Of a DNA stretch of 64,000 nt, positions 26,635 to 35,942 are shown piece by piece. The stretch is from Algoriphagus marinus. Lineage in GTDB: Bacteria; Bacteroidota; Bacteroidia; Cytophagales; Cyclobacteriaceae. Each line of letters begins with the position of its first letter. Within the stretch, counting starts at the first letter, position 1. A program made the translations under genes and the position numbers. The notes beneath the pieces are model-generated. The model did no database searches and was not told where the DNA came from. It saw only the letters and a program-made list of their open reading frames with translations. The stretch spans positions 1-64,000 of the forward strand of contig NZ_MSPQ01000002.1 in assembly GCF_001936475.1 (NCBI RefSeq). The letters run 5' to 3'.

Positions 26635-28557
26635 TTATAAAACTTTAATCGTGATTCTTCGGTTTAAAGCCTGATTTTCGAGTGAAGTATTGGGGACCAT
26701 CGGCTCAACATCTCCCTTTCCTTCAACCATAATTCTTGCCGGATGAAGACCTTCACCGACAAGATAATTTTTTACACTTTGAGCGCGCTGCAAACTCAAC
26801 TGCAAATTATAAGATTGCCTACCGATATTATCTGTATGTCCTACAATTAGGATATTAACATTTGGGTTTTCTGTTAAAAACTTTAACAATCGCTTTAGTG
26901 AAGAGATCGATTCATTTTTGAGATCATACTTATCAAATTCAAAGAATACATTCTCAAAAACAAACTCCTCCCCCTTGGCTACTGGCACAAGCTCGATCTT
27001 CAAATCTTTTACATTTTGCAATTTATCTCGCTCTACATTGAATATTTTAGGAATAAAACCCTGTTTCTCGACATACAGTCCAGAAATCGCCTTATCGGGA
27101 TAAAGCATGGTAAAATCACCTGTTTTACCATCTGATCTGAATTGATATAGTGTGCTATCATTGGTTAGAGATACTAATGACAGGGTTGCTTCGATTGGCT
27201 CCCCAGTTTTGGAGTTGAATACTTTTCCCTCAGTTACAGTTAAATTCTCGCCTAGGTAAATTTCTTTAGGGAATTTAAAGCGATAGAGCAGTGAGCGGTC
27301 CTTTTCACCTTCTTCACTAGTCAACTCAGTGAAGTATGCATAATCCTTCTGGGCTGTAATAAAAAGCGCTACTTGATCCAACTGATCATTGATTGGCAAA
27401 CCGAGATTCTCCGGTTTTGTAAATTCGCCGTCCTCTACTCTTGATAGCAGTATATCCATGCCTCCAAATCCATCATGCCCATTGGAGGCGAAAAACAGGA
27501 TTTCATTATTGAAAAACATAAACGGGCTAATCTCATCTTTTGGAGTATTGATCACGTTTCCGAGATTTTTGGCTTCTGCCCAGGATCCATCCTTTTGCAG
27601 GATACTATACCATATATCATTCCCTCCGAAACCTCCTTTTCGGTTGGATGAGAAAAACAAAATTCGACCATCTGCGGAAAGTGAAGGCTGAGAGTCCCAA
27701 GATCTGGAGTTAACTTTTTTACCCATGTTTTTAGGACTTTGCCACATGCCATTCTTTTTGTAAGCAATGTAGAGATCACAACTCCCTTCGGTATCCGGTG
27801 AATCACAAGAAGTGTAGATCAATACATTCCCGTCTGCTGTCACAGAGCAAGTCCCCTCATTATAGATGGAGTTAATCGTTTGAGAGATACTTGAAGGCTT
27901 TGTCCATTTTCCTTCCGGAGAAAGAAATGACATGTAAATATCCTCCTTATCTGTATTCTGAGTTCCATCTCTTTTAGTAAAAAGTATTTGCTCTCCATCC
28001 GCTGTCAGTACCGGGAAATATTGGAGTTTAAATTCATTCAAAGGATTACTAAGCATCTCTTTTTCGATGATCCTTGTATTGCCTATTTGGGTTTGAAGAA
28101 ATTCCATCTTTGCTTTCATCTCGACATAATACATCGAGGACTTGAAAGAATCCTCCAGAATGGGATCTACCTCCATGAAGGTTTGATAGGCCTTAGCAAA
28201 CTTACCTTGATTCAGATAGAGGTTTGAAAAGAGCCAGCCAAAATCAGCTGTATGTTTTTGAGTTGCATTTTTTCCATTGAGTCTGCTTTTACCAGCAAGG
28301 GCAACTTTCTCAGCCTCTTCTAACTTCCCTTGGGTAATTAGTAATTGGGCCTGCTTTAAGTAAGCCTCTAAAAATGAGCCCTCACGCTCAATCGCATCTT
28401 GGTACTTCTGTATTGCCTCATCATATCTTCGAGAAAGCGTGAGCTCTTCACCCTCCTTGTAGAATTTGATAGCCTTCGAATCAATAATGGAATAGCTCTG
28501 TGCCTGTGCAAAACACAGTGTTGCAAAAAAAAGAATTCCAAAGAAATTAAGGCGCAT
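26635..28557 (-). CDS. PorE-like OmpA-family protein (TPR, beta-propeller, OmpA domain)
   Basis: This 640-residue protein has the domain order of PorE of the type IX secretion system: TPR repeats (about 25-150), a WD40-like/PD40 beta-propeller (about 170-430; repeated motifs such as LSADGRILFFSSNRKGGFGG), a carboxypeptidase-regulatory-like domain (GKVFNSKTGEPIEATL) and a C-terminal OmpA domain that grips peptidoglycan (FDKYDLKNES, VGHTDNIGRQSYNLQLSLQRA). Many Bacteroidota have several such proteins, so PorE function is probable rather than proven. I start at the Met giving the signal MRLNFFGILFFATLCFAQAQS; the frame is open further upstream, but that would overlap queE by over 120 bases. The start is four bases after the queE stop. 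Confidence 0.88.
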   Translation of the reverse strand: MRLNFFGILFFATLCFAQAQSYSIIDSKAIKFYKEGEELTLSRRYDEAIQKYQDAIEREGSFLEAYLKQAQLLITQGKLEEAEKVALAGKSRLNGKNATQKHTADFGWLFSNLYLNQGKFAKAYQTFMEVDPILEDSFKSSMYYVEMKAKMEFLQTQIGNTRIIEKEMLSNPLNEFKLQYFPVLTADGEQILFTKRDGTQNTDKEDIYMSFLSPEGKWTKPSSISQTINSIYNEGTCSVTADGNVLIYTSCDSPDTEGSCDLYIAYKKNGMWQSPKNMGKKVNSRSWDSQPSLSADGRILFFSSNRKGGFGGNDIWYSILQKDGSWAEAKNLGNVINTPKDEISPFMFFNNEILFFASNGHDGFGGMDILLSRVEDGEFTKPENLGLPINDQLDQVALFITAQKDYAYFTELTSEEGEKDRSLLYRFKFPKEIYLGENLTVTEGKVFNSKTGEPIEATLSLVSLTNDSTLYQFRSDGKTGDFTMLYPDKAISGLYVEKQGFIPKIFNVERDKLQNVKDLKIELVPVAKGEEFVFENVFFEFDKYDLKNESISSLKRLLKFLTENPNVNILIVGHTDNIGRQSYNLQLSLQRAQSVKNYLVGEGLHPARIMVEGKGDVEPMVPNTSLENQALNRRITIKVL

Positions 28558-28561
28558 GGGT

Positions 28562-29188
28562 TTAGGGTATGGCCATAAATTTATGAGTTTGGAGGGATAT
28601 TTTCCAAAAAGGTCGTTTTTTAACGTATTCGACGATTTCTGGAGTAAATTTTTCTGCTTTGCTCCACTCAGGTTGGAGACGAAGTTCACATTCGCTTCTT
28701 ACCAGTTTGGCATGCTCCTCCGCAAAGGCGAAATCACTTTGATGGAAAACCACCACTTTCAATTCATCTGCAACTTCATAGATTGAAGAATGCGGTTTTT
28801 TGAATTTTTTCGGGGAAAAACAAACCCAATCAAAATCTCCTGAAAAGGGATGCGCACCGGAAGTTTCAATATTTGTAGTGAAGCCTTTTTCTTTCAAAAG
28901 CTTTGTTAGAGGATCCAGATCATACATCAAAGGTTCTCCACCTGTAATTACGACTAGTCTTCCAGGATAGCTACAAGCTTCCTCAACAATATTTTCAATT
29001 GGTAGAACTGGCCATTTTCCTGCTTCCCAGCTTTCCTTCACATCGCACCAGACGCAACCCACATCACAGCCTCCCAATCGGATAAAATATGCCGGATGCC
29101 CTGTAAATTTACCTTCGCCTTGTATCGTGTAAAAAGCTTCCATCAAGGGCAAGGAAGTGCCGGAAGCGACTTGTTGTTCGAGAGTCAT
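28562..29188 (-). CDS. queE: 7-carboxy-7-deazaguanine synthase
   Basis: QueE is a radical-SAM enzyme that converts 6-carboxy-tetrahydropterin to 7-carboxy-7-deazaguanine in queuosine synthesis. The 208 residues carry FYTIQGEGKFTGHPA and the cluster-binding Cys41, Cys45 and Cys48 (CDVGCVWC), one residue different from the usual CxxxCxxC spacing only in context, plus VVITGGEPLMY and IETSGAHPF. The QueD-like partner is at 15878-16297 in the same window but not in the same operon. It is followed after four bases by the PorE-like gene, an unrelated function, so they may share a transcript. Confidence 0.94.
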   Translation of the reverse strand: MTLEQQVASGTSLPLMEAFYTIQGEGKFTGHPAYFIRLGGCDVGCVWCDVKESWEAGKWPVLPIENIVEEACSYPGRLVVITGGEPLMYDLDPLTKLLKEKGFTTNIETSGAHPFSGDFDWVCFSPKKFKKPHSSIYEVADELKVVVFHQSDFAFAEEHAKLVRSECELRLQPEWSKAEKFTPEIVEYVKKRPFWKISLQTHKFMAIP

Positions 29189-29238
29189 TTGAATTTTTGG
29201 TAGAGCGGGTGATTCGACCGCTAGGTTGATTTATGCTG

Positions 29239-29246
29239 CAAAGGTA
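29239..29246 (-). promoter_or_regulatory. Probable -7 element before queE
   Basis: On the minus strand the bases read TACCTTTG, an exact TAnnTTTG box, about 50 bases before the queE start. The -33 TTG is not at the expected distance. Confidence 0.42.
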
Positions 29247-29291
29247 AGGCTTTGGATTGGAAAATTTTAGTATTGAAAAATTGGAAGACTA

Positions 29292-29330
29292 AATAAACCT
29301 CACAGGATTTGATAAAAATTGATCCTGAGG
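29292..29330 (-). terminator. Terminator after the amidohydrolase gene
   Basis: On the minus strand CCTCAGGAT pairs with ATCCTGTGAGG (a two-base bulge), then TTTATTT. Longer outer arms around TTGGAAGA and TCTTCCAA extend the structure to roughly 29275-29357. Confidence 0.65.
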
Positions 29331-29361
29331 AAATTTTTCAATCTTCCAATTTTCAAATCAT

Positions 29362-30966
29362 TTAATCCTTTTTCAAAGTAGGATACTTCACTCCCAACTG
29401 TTCCAAATAGGTATCATACTTCGTCTCATCGTAGTAGAACTTCTCTAAAAGTGGTCGATACTGATTCATAATTCCAGTATTCAAATAAATCGGAGGTGCA
29501 TCATCAGCTGTAATCATCGGCTTATAAGTTTCCTCTTTTGTTTGGACATTTTTGAAATAATCCCATGCCTGATCTACCAATTCTGGCTGAAGCAAGAAAT
29601 CCAAAATCGTCATCGCCTCAGCTTTCGCTCCAGCAGTCACTCCTTTATGTGCAATAGGCGTAGCCATTGCAATCGCATTGCTCCAATGGTGCCCTTGAAG
29701 TCCTGGGATATTGGAAGGAAATCTCAAGGTCACGGTAGGAACAACCCAAGACACATCACCGATATCATCCGACCCACCAGAAATAGGTTCTTTCACAGGA
29801 AGCCCAAGGGTATCCAATTTTGTAGCTAATCCTTCAATTTTCTTTGAACCCACTTCAGTTTGAACAGCCTTTGCCAGAGTTTGATCATCTTCAGACCAAG
29901 TAGGCAAACCAACCTTTAGAATATTAGCATACATTTTTTCCGCAATCACTTTATTAAAATGTCTTGGCCATGCTGTACCCAGGATTTTGGAAGTAACTTC
30001 TGTGTCGGTCATCAAAGCTGCACCTTCAGCCATCTTATTGGCAATTTCATACATTTCCATGATGCCGTCGTATTTCACATCCCTGAAATAATACCAAATT
30101 GAAGCTTTTGAAGGCACCACATTGGGCTGGTCTCCGGCATCAGTGAAAATAGAGTGCGAGCGCTTTAATGGATCCAAGTGCTCTCTTTTGTAATTCCATC
30201 CCACATTCATCAACTCTGCCGCGTCCAATGCACTTCTTCCTCGCCAAGGTGATCCTGCGGAATGTGCCGCTTCTCCTGAAAACGTATACTCCACGGAGAT
30301 CAACCCTGTTCCTGAAGCCTGTCCATAGCTCACACCAAGATTATTGGCAACATGGGTGAATATGCAGATGTCCACGTCATCAAAAAGTCCGTCGCGAGTG
30401 TACCAAGCTTTGGCAGCGACCAACTCTTCGGCAATTCCTGGCCAAAGTATCAATGTGCCTCCTATATTCTCGCGCTCCATAATTTTTTTCACAGCCAACG
30501 CTGCCGTGATATTTAAAGGAATCCCCGCATTATGACCTTCCCCATGACCCGGTGCGCCTTCTACTATCGGCTTATGATATGCTACGCCGGGATACTGAGA
30601 AGCTTTAGGAATATTATCTACATCTGAACCAAGCGCAATCACTGGCCCTTCTCCATTTTTCCAAGTAGCAAACCAAGCAGTCGGAATTCCAGAAACGCCC
30701 ATTTCAATGGTAAAACCATTTTCTTTTAAAATCCCGGTGAGATACTTAGATGATTCAACTTCCTGAAATCCAAGTTCTGCAAAGCTGAAAACCTTATCAA
30801 CCATCACCTGACTTAATTTAGCGTCCTGTTCGACCAAAGTTGCCGCCTCTTGCTTGAGTGCTTCGATCTGCTTGGCGGACATTTTCTTTTGAGAATACGA
30901 CTCTGTCGAAATCCCAAAAACTGCTACCGAAGTAGCAATCAATCCTATTATTAATGTTTTATTCAT
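29362..30966 (-). CDS. M20-family amidohydrolase, AbgB-like, exported
   Basis: This 534-residue protein resembles the AbgB subunit of p-aminobenzoyl-glutamate hydrolase and related M20 zinc amidohydrolases that cleave N-acyl amino acids. Metal-binding region motifs include GSDVDNIPKASQ, GHGEGHNAGIP and the dimerisation-domain segment FSGEAAHSAGSPWRGRSALDAA. Unlike AbgB it has an N-terminal signal peptide (MNKTLIIGLIATSVAVFGI), so it works in the periplasm, perhaps on peptide or acyl-amino-acid fragments. I start at the Met at 30966 for that signal peptide. No AbgA-like gene is adjacent. The natural substrate is unknown. Confidence 0.86.
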   Translation of the reverse strand: MNKTLIIGLIATSVAVFGISTESYSQKKMSAKQIEALKQEAATLVEQDAKLSQVMVDKVFSFAELGFQEVESSKYLTGILKENGFTIEMGVSGIPTAWFATWKNGEGPVIALGSDVDNIPKASQYPGVAYHKPIVEGAPGHGEGHNAGIPLNITAALAVKKIMERENIGGTLILWPGIAEELVAAKAWYTRDGLFDDVDICIFTHVANNLGVSYGQASGTGLISVEYTFSGEAAHSAGSPWRGRSALDAAELMNVGWNYKREHLDPLKRSHSIFTDAGDQPNVVPSKASIWYYFRDVKYDGIMEMYEIANKMAEGAALMTDTEVTSKILGTAWPRHFNKVIAEKMYANILKVGLPTWSEDDQTLAKAVQTEVGSKKIEGLATKLDTLGLPVKEPISGGSDDIGDVSWVVPTVTLRFPSNIPGLQGHHWSNAIAMATPIAHKGVTAGAKAEAMTILDFLLQPELVDQAWDYFKNVQTKEETYKPMITADDAPPIYLNTGIMNQYRPLLEKFYYDETKYDTYLEQLGVKYPTLKKD

Positions 30967-31095
30967 TTGATTGGTGGTTTTATTCGAGTGGAAAGTAAGA
31001 AAAAGCAACTTCTGATTGAAATTAAATTGACCAATGGAATAAAAGTTAGACCGATAGGAATTGGAGAATTGATTACCAAAGCCGCATGAATTTTC

Positions 31096-31103
31096 TATTT
31101 TTG
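31096..31103 (+). promoter_or_regulatory. Probable -7 element before leuS
   Basis: TATTTTTG matches TAnnTTTG, 36 bases before the leuS ATG at 31140. No TTG lies at the standard -33 distance, and the box supports the later leuS start. Confidence 0.45.
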
Positions 31104-31139
31104 CAGGCGTTTAGCTTAAAAATCATCAATAATTCAATC

Positions 31140-33914
31140 ATGGCGGAGTACAATTTCAGGGAAATCGAACAAAAATGGCAGGCATACTGGGAAAAGAATC
31201 AAACTTATCTCGCCGAGCCAAATCCTGACAAACCTAAATTTTACACCTTAGACATGTTCCCTTACCCTTCCGGCGCAGGTCTTCATGTTGGCCATCCACT
31301 AGGATACATCGCTTCAGACATCATCGCAAGATTTAAGCGATTGAAGGGCTTCAATGTCCTTCATCCGATGGGATATGATTCTTTTGGTCTGCCTGCTGAG
31401 CAATATGCAATCCAGACTGGTCAGCATCCTGCTATTACTACCGAGCAAAACATCACCCGATACACAGAGCAATTAAAGAATATTGGCTTTGCTTTCGACT
31501 GGAGCAAGGAAGTACGTACCTCAGATCCATCCTATTACAAATGGACACAGTGGATCTTTATGCAGCTTTTCAATAGCTACTACGATCAGGATGCGGACAA
31601 AGCACTTTCTATTGATTCCTTGATCTCCCGATTTGAAAAAGAGGGAAATAAAAACGTCAAAGCTGTTTGCGATGATGAAACGCCTATTTTTTCCCATTTA
31701 GATTGGAAAGCTTTTACAGAAAAAGAAAAGCAGGAAATGCTGCTCAAGTACCGCTTGACTTTCTTGGCTGAGACTACCGTAAACTGGTGCGCTGCTTTGG
31801 GTACAGTACTTTCCAATGACGAAGTGAAAGACGGATTCTCTGAGCGAGGTGGTCACCCTGTGGAGCGAAAGAAAATGATGCAGTGGTCCATGCGAATCAC
31901 TGCCTATGCGGATAGACTTTTGCAAGGCTTGGAAAAAGTAGATTGGTCCGAGCCAATCAAAGAAATGCAACGCAACTGGATTGGAAAATCCATCGGTGCG
32001 GAAGTGACTTTCCAAGTAAAGGATTCGGCTGAAACTATTAAAGTTTTTACAACCCGAGTAGATACAATTTTCGGAGTAACCTATTTAGCTTTGGCTCCAG
32101 AAAGTGATTTGGCAGCGGCACTCATCACCGAGGATCAGCGAGCCACAGCAGAAGCATATATCGAAGTCGCTAAAAACCGATCCGAGCGGGAGCGAATGAG
32201 CGATGTGAAGACCATTTCTGGAGCTTTCACAGGTTCCTATGCCATCAATCCTTTTAATGGCGAAGAAATCCAAATTTGGGTAGCAGATTACGTACTTGCC
32301 GGCTATGGAACTGGTGCCGTGATGGCTGTTCCGGCGCATGATGAGCGGGATTACAATTTTGCCAAGCATTTTGGTTTGGAAATCCGTCAAGTGATCGAAG
32401 GATCTATGGAAAATGGTTCTTTCCCTGGAAAGGGCGGATTGATCATCAATTCTGGATTCATCTCCAACCTTTACATGAAGGACGCGATGATTAAAGCCAT
32501 TGAATTTTTGGAAGAAAAAGGAATCGGAAAAGGAAAGATTCAATTCCGTATGCGCGATGCCATTTTTACTCGTCAGCGCTATTGGGGCGAACCGCTTCCC
32601 GTCTATTTCAAGGATGGATTACCTTATTTGATCGAAGAAAAAGATTTGCCTTTGGTTTTACCGGAGGTAGATAAATACTTGCCAACCGAGGATGGAGCGC
32701 CTCCACTCGGCCGTGCCAAAGACTGGACTTACAGGACTTCAGAAGGTGAGTTTCCGTTGGAAATGAGCACCATGCCTGGCTGGGCCGGATCAAGCTGGTA
32801 TTTCTTCAGATATATGGACCCTAAAAATGACACTGAGTTTGTGGACAAAGCAAAAGCAGACTATTGGGGAGCCGTGGACTTATATATCGGAGGTTCTGAG
32901 CATGCTACAGGTCACTTACTCTATTCCAGATTCTGGACCAAATTCTTATTTGATCTTGGAGTTGTTTCGATCGATGAGCCTTTCCAAAAAATGATCAACC
33001 AAGGAATGATTCAGGGTAGATCTAATTTTGTATACCGAATCAAGGGTGAAAATAAATTCGTCAGCTTAGGCTTGAAAGACCAGTATGACACTTCCGCTAT
33101 GCATGTGGATGTGAATATTGTCTATAATGATCAGCTCAATCTGGATAAATTCAAAGCTTGGAGACCTGACTTGGCAGATGCGGAATTCATCCTGGAAGAC
33201 GGTAAATATTACTGTGGGTCTGAGGTGGAAAAAATGTCCAAATCCAAGTATAACGTGGTCAATCCAGATGATATCATCGAACGCTACGGGGCAGACACAC
33301 TTCGATCTTATGAGATGTTCTTGGGACCTTTGGAGCAGTTCAAACCTTGGAACACGAACGGAATTGATGGGGTTTTCAAGTTTTTGAGAAAGCTTTGGAA
33401 CCTGTACCACACTCCTACCGGAGAATTCCAAGTTTCTGATGAAACACCAACCAAGGCCGAGTTGAAAGCCCTTCACAAAGCAATCAAGAAGATGGAAGAA
33501 GATATGGAAAATCATTCCTTCAACACTTCGGTGTCCAGCTTTATGATTTGTGTAAATGAATTGACTGCTCTGAAATCTAACAAAAGAGGAATTCTTGAGC
33601 CTTTAGCTGTTTTGGTTTCGCCCTATGCGCCACATATTGCAGAAGAACTTTGGAGCTTATTGGGACATTCGACCTCCATCACTTCGGCCACTTTCCCGGA
33701 GTTCAAGGAAGAATACTTGATTGAAAGCAATTTTGAATATCCTGTGATGATCAATGGAAAAATGCGGGCGAAATTGAATCTTCCACTTTCCCTTACTGTA
33801 CCGGAAATCGAAAAAGAAGCTATGGCTGATGAAACAGTTCAAAAATGGCTGGAAGGCAAAGCACCCAAAAAGGTGATTATTGTCCCGGGTAAGATTGTGA
33901 ATCTGGTGATCTAA
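31140..33914 (+). CDS. leuS: Leucyl-tRNA synthetase
   Basis: LeuRS charges tRNA-Leu. The 924 residues contain the class I HIGH-type signature in [16 protein letters not shown] (residues 41-56), the CP1 editing domain ([29 protein letters not shown]), the [19 protein letters not shown] segment and the KMSKS loop ([13 protein letters not shown]). Bacteroidota-typical insertions are present around residues 140-180. I begin at [11 protein letters not shown] (31140); the upstream codons of the open frame do not match the family, and a -7 box lies within them. A terminator follows. Cytoplasmic. Confidence 0.97.
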   Translation: MAEYNFREIEQKWQAYWEKNQTYLAEPNPDKPKFYTLDMFPYPSGAGLHVGHPLGYIASDIIARFKRLKGFNVLHPMGYDSFGLPAEQYAIQTGQHPAITTEQNITRYTEQLKNIGFAFDWSKEVRTSDPSYYKWTQWIFMQLFNSYYDQDADKALSIDSLISRFEKEGNKNVKAVCDDETPIFSHLDWKAFTEKEKQEMLLKYRLTFLAETTVNWCAALGTVLSNDEVKDGFSERGGHPVERKKMMQWSMRITAYADRLLQGLEKVDWSEPIKEMQRNWIGKSIGAEVTFQVKDSAETIKVFTTRVDTIFGVTYLALAPESDLAAALITEDQRATAEAYIEVAKNRSERERMSDVKTISGAFTGSYAINPFNGEEIQIWVADYVLAGYGTGAVMAVPAHDERDYNFAKHFGLEIRQVIEGSMENGSFPGKGGLIINSGFISNLYMKDAMIKAIEFLEEKGIGKGKIQFRMRDAIFTRQRYWGEPLPVYFKDGLPYLIEEKDLPLVLPEVDKYLPTEDGAPPLGRAKDWTYRTSEGEFPLEMSTMPGWAGSSWYFFRYMDPKNDTEFVDKAKADYWGAVDLYIGGSEHATGHLLYSRFWTKFLFDLGVVSIDEPFQKMINQGMIQGRSNFVYRIKGENKFVSLGLKDQYDTSAMHVDVNIVYNDQLNLDKFKAWRPDLADAEFILEDGKYYCGSEVEKMSKSKYNVVNPDDIIERYGADTLRSYEMFLGPLEQFKPWNTNGIDGVFKFLRKLWNLYHTPTGEFQVSDETPTKAELKALHKAIKKMEEDMENHSFNTSVSSFMICVNELTALKSNKRGILEPLAVLVSPYAPHIAEELWSLLGHSTSITSATFPEFKEEYLIESNFEYPVMINGKMRAKLNLPLSLTVPEIEKEAMADETVQKWLEGKAPKKVIIVPGKIVNLVI

Positions 33915-33940
33915 GCACTTTAAACGCTTAAAAATGAATG

Positions 33941-33973
33941 GGCCAAAGGGAATTCTTTTGGCCTATTTTTTTT
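33941..33973 (+). terminator. Terminator after leuS
   Basis: GGCCAAA pairs with TTTGGCC, followed by a T-rich run (TATTTTTTTT). It lies 27 bases beyond the stop and just before the left arm of the transposase flank. Confidence 0.8.
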
Positions 33974-33976
33974 CTA

Positions 33977-34062
33977 GTCCCCTCGGGACGGCTGATTAAT
34001 TTGCCAGAGGTTTTAACCTCTGGACCCCATAAATCATAAAAATTACTAAGTCCCATAGGGAC
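33977..34062 (+). repeat. Left hairpin arm flanking the Y1 transposase
   Basis: Three perfect hairpins: GTCCC-CTC-GGGAC at 33977-33989 (5-3-5), CCAGAGGTT-TT-AACCTCTGG at 34004-34023 (9-2-9) and GTCCC-ATA-GGGAC at 34050-34062 (5-3-5). The spacers are 14 and 26 bases. The right arm (34576-34661) has the same three elements with the spacers in reverse order. Such structures are the usual substrates of REP-associated tyrosine transposases. Confidence 0.9.
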
Positions 34063-34071
34063 GACCCATAT

Positions 34072-34533
34072 TTATTCCATTTCTTTAAAAAGATATTCGG
34101 GCAAAAAATCAACCTTATGTGCTTTTAGCATGAGAAGATATTCTTCATGAAATGTCATTTTTGAATGATGCTTCTCCTGATTCTTAACATATTCAAAAAC
34201 ATTTTTAATTTCTTTCTCACTGTAAGTAAATACCCCAAAACCAGATTGCCATTCAAATCTGTGAGATAGATAATTGGTTTCATTTAGCCATTTAGAAGAC
34301 TTACTTTTCGCTACTTTGACGATATCAGAGATCGAATTCTTCGGGAAAAACCGAAAAAGACAGTGAACGTGATCTTCGACTCCATTAACAAGCAAAAGTT
34401 CACCACCAGCTTCCTTTATCAAGTTTCCAATTACTGAGAACAACTCACTTTTGAATGAATTTTCGATTCTCGCATTTCTGTACTTGACCGCAAAAACGAC
34501 CTGACAATACATTTTGGAATACGTATTAGGCAT
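34072..34533 (-). CDS. REP-associated/IS200-like Y1 tyrosine transposase
   Basis: This 153-residue protein is a single HUH-type Y1 domain. The HUH pair is visible in VEDHVHCLF, and the Tyr of FEYVKNQEKHH is the likely nucleophile; SSKWLNE and WQSGFGVFTYS are further family motifs. These enzymes cut single-stranded hairpin DNA; the REP-associated subgroup acts on palindromic repeats in the host genome. I start at the Met of MPNTYSKMYCQ (34533), the usual family start; the frame is open for 39 codons more, but those lie in the right hairpin arm. Both flanks carry hairpin arms, so gene and arms form one unit. Confidence 0.92.
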   Translation of the reverse strand: MPNTYSKMYCQVVFAVKYRNARIENSFKSELFSVIGNLIKEAGGELLLVNGVEDHVHCLFRFFPKNSISDIVKVAKSKSSKWLNETNYLSHRFEWQSGFGVFTYSEKEIKNVFEYVKNQEKHHSKMTFHEEYLLMLKAHKVDFLPEYLFKEME

Positions 34534-34575
34534 AGATAAAATGGTTAACAAACTACAATTTAGACTAAATCGTCC

Positions 34576-34661
34576 ATGCCTATGGCATTTCTCCCAAGCT
34601 TTGATACTATTTTCCCAGCCATTAAAATGGCTGGTTAAGCTATCGGACATGCCTACGGCAT
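34576..34661 (+). repeat. Right hairpin arm flanking the Y1 transposase
   Basis: Three perfect hairpins: ATGCC-TAT-GGCAT at 34576-34588, CCAGCCATT-AA-AATGGCTGG at 34615-34634 and ATGCC-TAC-GGCAT at 34649-34661, with spacers of 26 and 14 bases. This mirrors the left arm (14 then 26) exactly in size, while the stem sequences differ except for the CCAG...CTGG ends of the long hairpin. Confidence 0.9.
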
Positions 34662-34740
34662 TTTAACTTAGGTATATTGAGAACCGTTTGAAAGAACCCT
34701 ATCCTTTCTGCTTTTTAGTGATTAAACCTATATTTGATCT

Positions 34741-34917
34741 ATGAATCTCCACGAGAAAAATAGCGAAGCCATAAAGACTCTTTGTGAAAAACACAAAGTG
34801 GTGAAGCTTTATGCTTTTGGTTCGGTGCTCACCTCAGATTTCAATGAAGAGGTATATACAATCGGAAAATTTCTTTTCGGAATCCTAGAAAAAACTTTTC
34901 AAGTAGAGGGGAAATGA
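34741..34917 (+). pseudogene. Truncated MNT-type nucleotidyltransferase remnant
   Basis: A 58-codon frame. Residues 1-37 look like the start of a minimal nucleotidyltransferase of the MNT toxin-antitoxin type (KLYAFGSVLTSDFNEE, the GS motif region), but the catalytic SDxD segment that should follow is missing. At about 34849 the frame switches to VYTIGKFLFGIL..., which does not fit the family. The stop overlaps the ATG of the glycosyltransferase gene (ATGA). Most likely a deletion joined the 5' end of a nucleotidyltransferase gene to the glycosyltransferase leader. Whether a short peptide is still made is unknown. Confidence 0.6.
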
Positions 34918-35942
34918 TCATCTACACCTTTCCCGTACGAACTGCCTTTATCGACCGTGACGTGGAGATGATTGCTCCCGAATTTGAATTGAAAACGCTG
35001 GAATTCACCCAAAGTCCAGCAAAGCTTCCTTTTTATTTTATTCTACAGTTTTTTCAACTGCTTTGGTATCTACCAAAAACTACCCAATACCTCTGCTTTT
35101 TTGGAGGCTATCATTCCGTTTTACCGGCTTGGTTTGGAAAGGTTTTTGGAAAAAGATGCCTCATTCAAGCAGGAGGCACAGATTGCATGAATATGCCCGA
35201 AATCAATTATGGCAACTTCAGAAAGAAATGGCTCCGAAAAGCAAATGTCTATTCCTTCAAAAACTGCAGCTTAATACTTCCTGTTGCTCAAGCTCTAGTC
35301 AAGCAGGATTATCAATTCGATCCGAGGATTTCTTCCAAGCAAGGATTGCTCAATCTGATCCCTGATCTTACCACTCCGATTCAAGTGATTCCAAATGGAT
35401 TTGACACGGATTTTTGGAAAGATTTAGAAAAAAAGCGAAACCCTTTCAGCTTTATCTCAGTCGCTACTGGCACTTCCAACCCCGCACGAGCCCAAGTCAA
35501 AGGCTATGATTTGATCGAGCAGTTGGCAGCGAATCATCCTGACTGGACATTTACTTTAGCAGGAGATCCGAATTACATTTCCCAAAATCAAAATGTGGAA
35601 ATTCTAGGGAAGCAAAGTAACACTGAACTTTTGGCGCTTTACAATTCCCATCAATTTTACCTTCAGCTCTCTACCTCGGAGGGTTTTCCAAATGCCCTCG
35701 GAGAAGCTATGGCTTGCGGCTGCATTCCCATCGGATCGGCAGTTGGGGCTATTTCTGAAATCATAGAAGATACGGAATTTGTCTTGAGACGAAAAGACTC
35801 TATCCTTTTAGAATCTTTGATTCAGAAAATATTGGCAAAGGATTTTATAAACTTATCCAAAAAAAGTCAGCAAAGAATCACTAACCACTTCAATTTCGGT
35901 CAAAGAAAAAAGGCCCTTTTAAAGGCCTTGGACATTTATTAA
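34914..35942 (+). CDS. GT4-type glycosyltransferase
   Basis: This 342-residue enzyme has a GT-B fold ending with the GT4 donor-site motif: LQLSTSEGFPNALGEAMACGCIPIGSAVGAISEII, where the EGFPNALGEA Glu residues contact the nucleotide sugar. The N-terminal acceptor half includes FFGGYHSVLPAWFG and IQAGGTDC. It probably transfers a sugar in surface polysaccharide or glycolipid synthesis; the sugar and acceptor are unknown. It stands alone with no other polysaccharide genes next to it. The ATG overlaps the stop of a nucleotidyltransferase remnant, and its 3' end overlaps the convergent Crp/Fnr gene by four bases. Confidence 0.87.
   Translation: MIIYTFPVRTAFIDRDVEMIAPEFELKTLEFTQSPAKLPFYFILQFFQLLWYLPKTTQYLCFFGGYHSVLPAWFGKVFGKRCLIQAGGTDCMNMPEINYGNFRKKWLRKANVYSFKNCSLILPVAQALVKQDYQFDPRISSKQGLLNLIPDLTTPIQVIPNGFDTDFWKDLEKKRNPFSFISVATGTSNPARAQVKGYDLIEQLAANHPDWTFTLAGDPNYISQNQNVEILGKQSNTELLALYNSHQFYLQLSTSEGFPNALGEAMACGCIPIGSAVGAISEIIEDTEFVLRRKDSILLESLIQKILAKDFINLSKKSQQRITNHFNFGQRKKALLKALDIY
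35905..35929 (-). terminator. Terminator of the Crp/Fnr gene inside the GT 3' end
   Basis: On the minus strand AAGGCC pairs with GGCCTT around eight bases and is followed by TTTTCTTT. It lies within the last codons of the convergent glycosyltransferase gene. Confidence 0.55.

Noticed and set aside
28558-28689. 44-codon extension of the PorE-like protein
   Set aside because: It overlaps queE and would bury the signal peptide.
29275-29357. Long imperfect hairpin as an RNA gene
   Set aside because: The inner stem with T-run explains it as a terminator of the amidohydrolase gene.
34534-34650. 39-codon extension of the transposase
   Set aside because: It lies inside the right hairpin arm; MPNTYS is the common family start.
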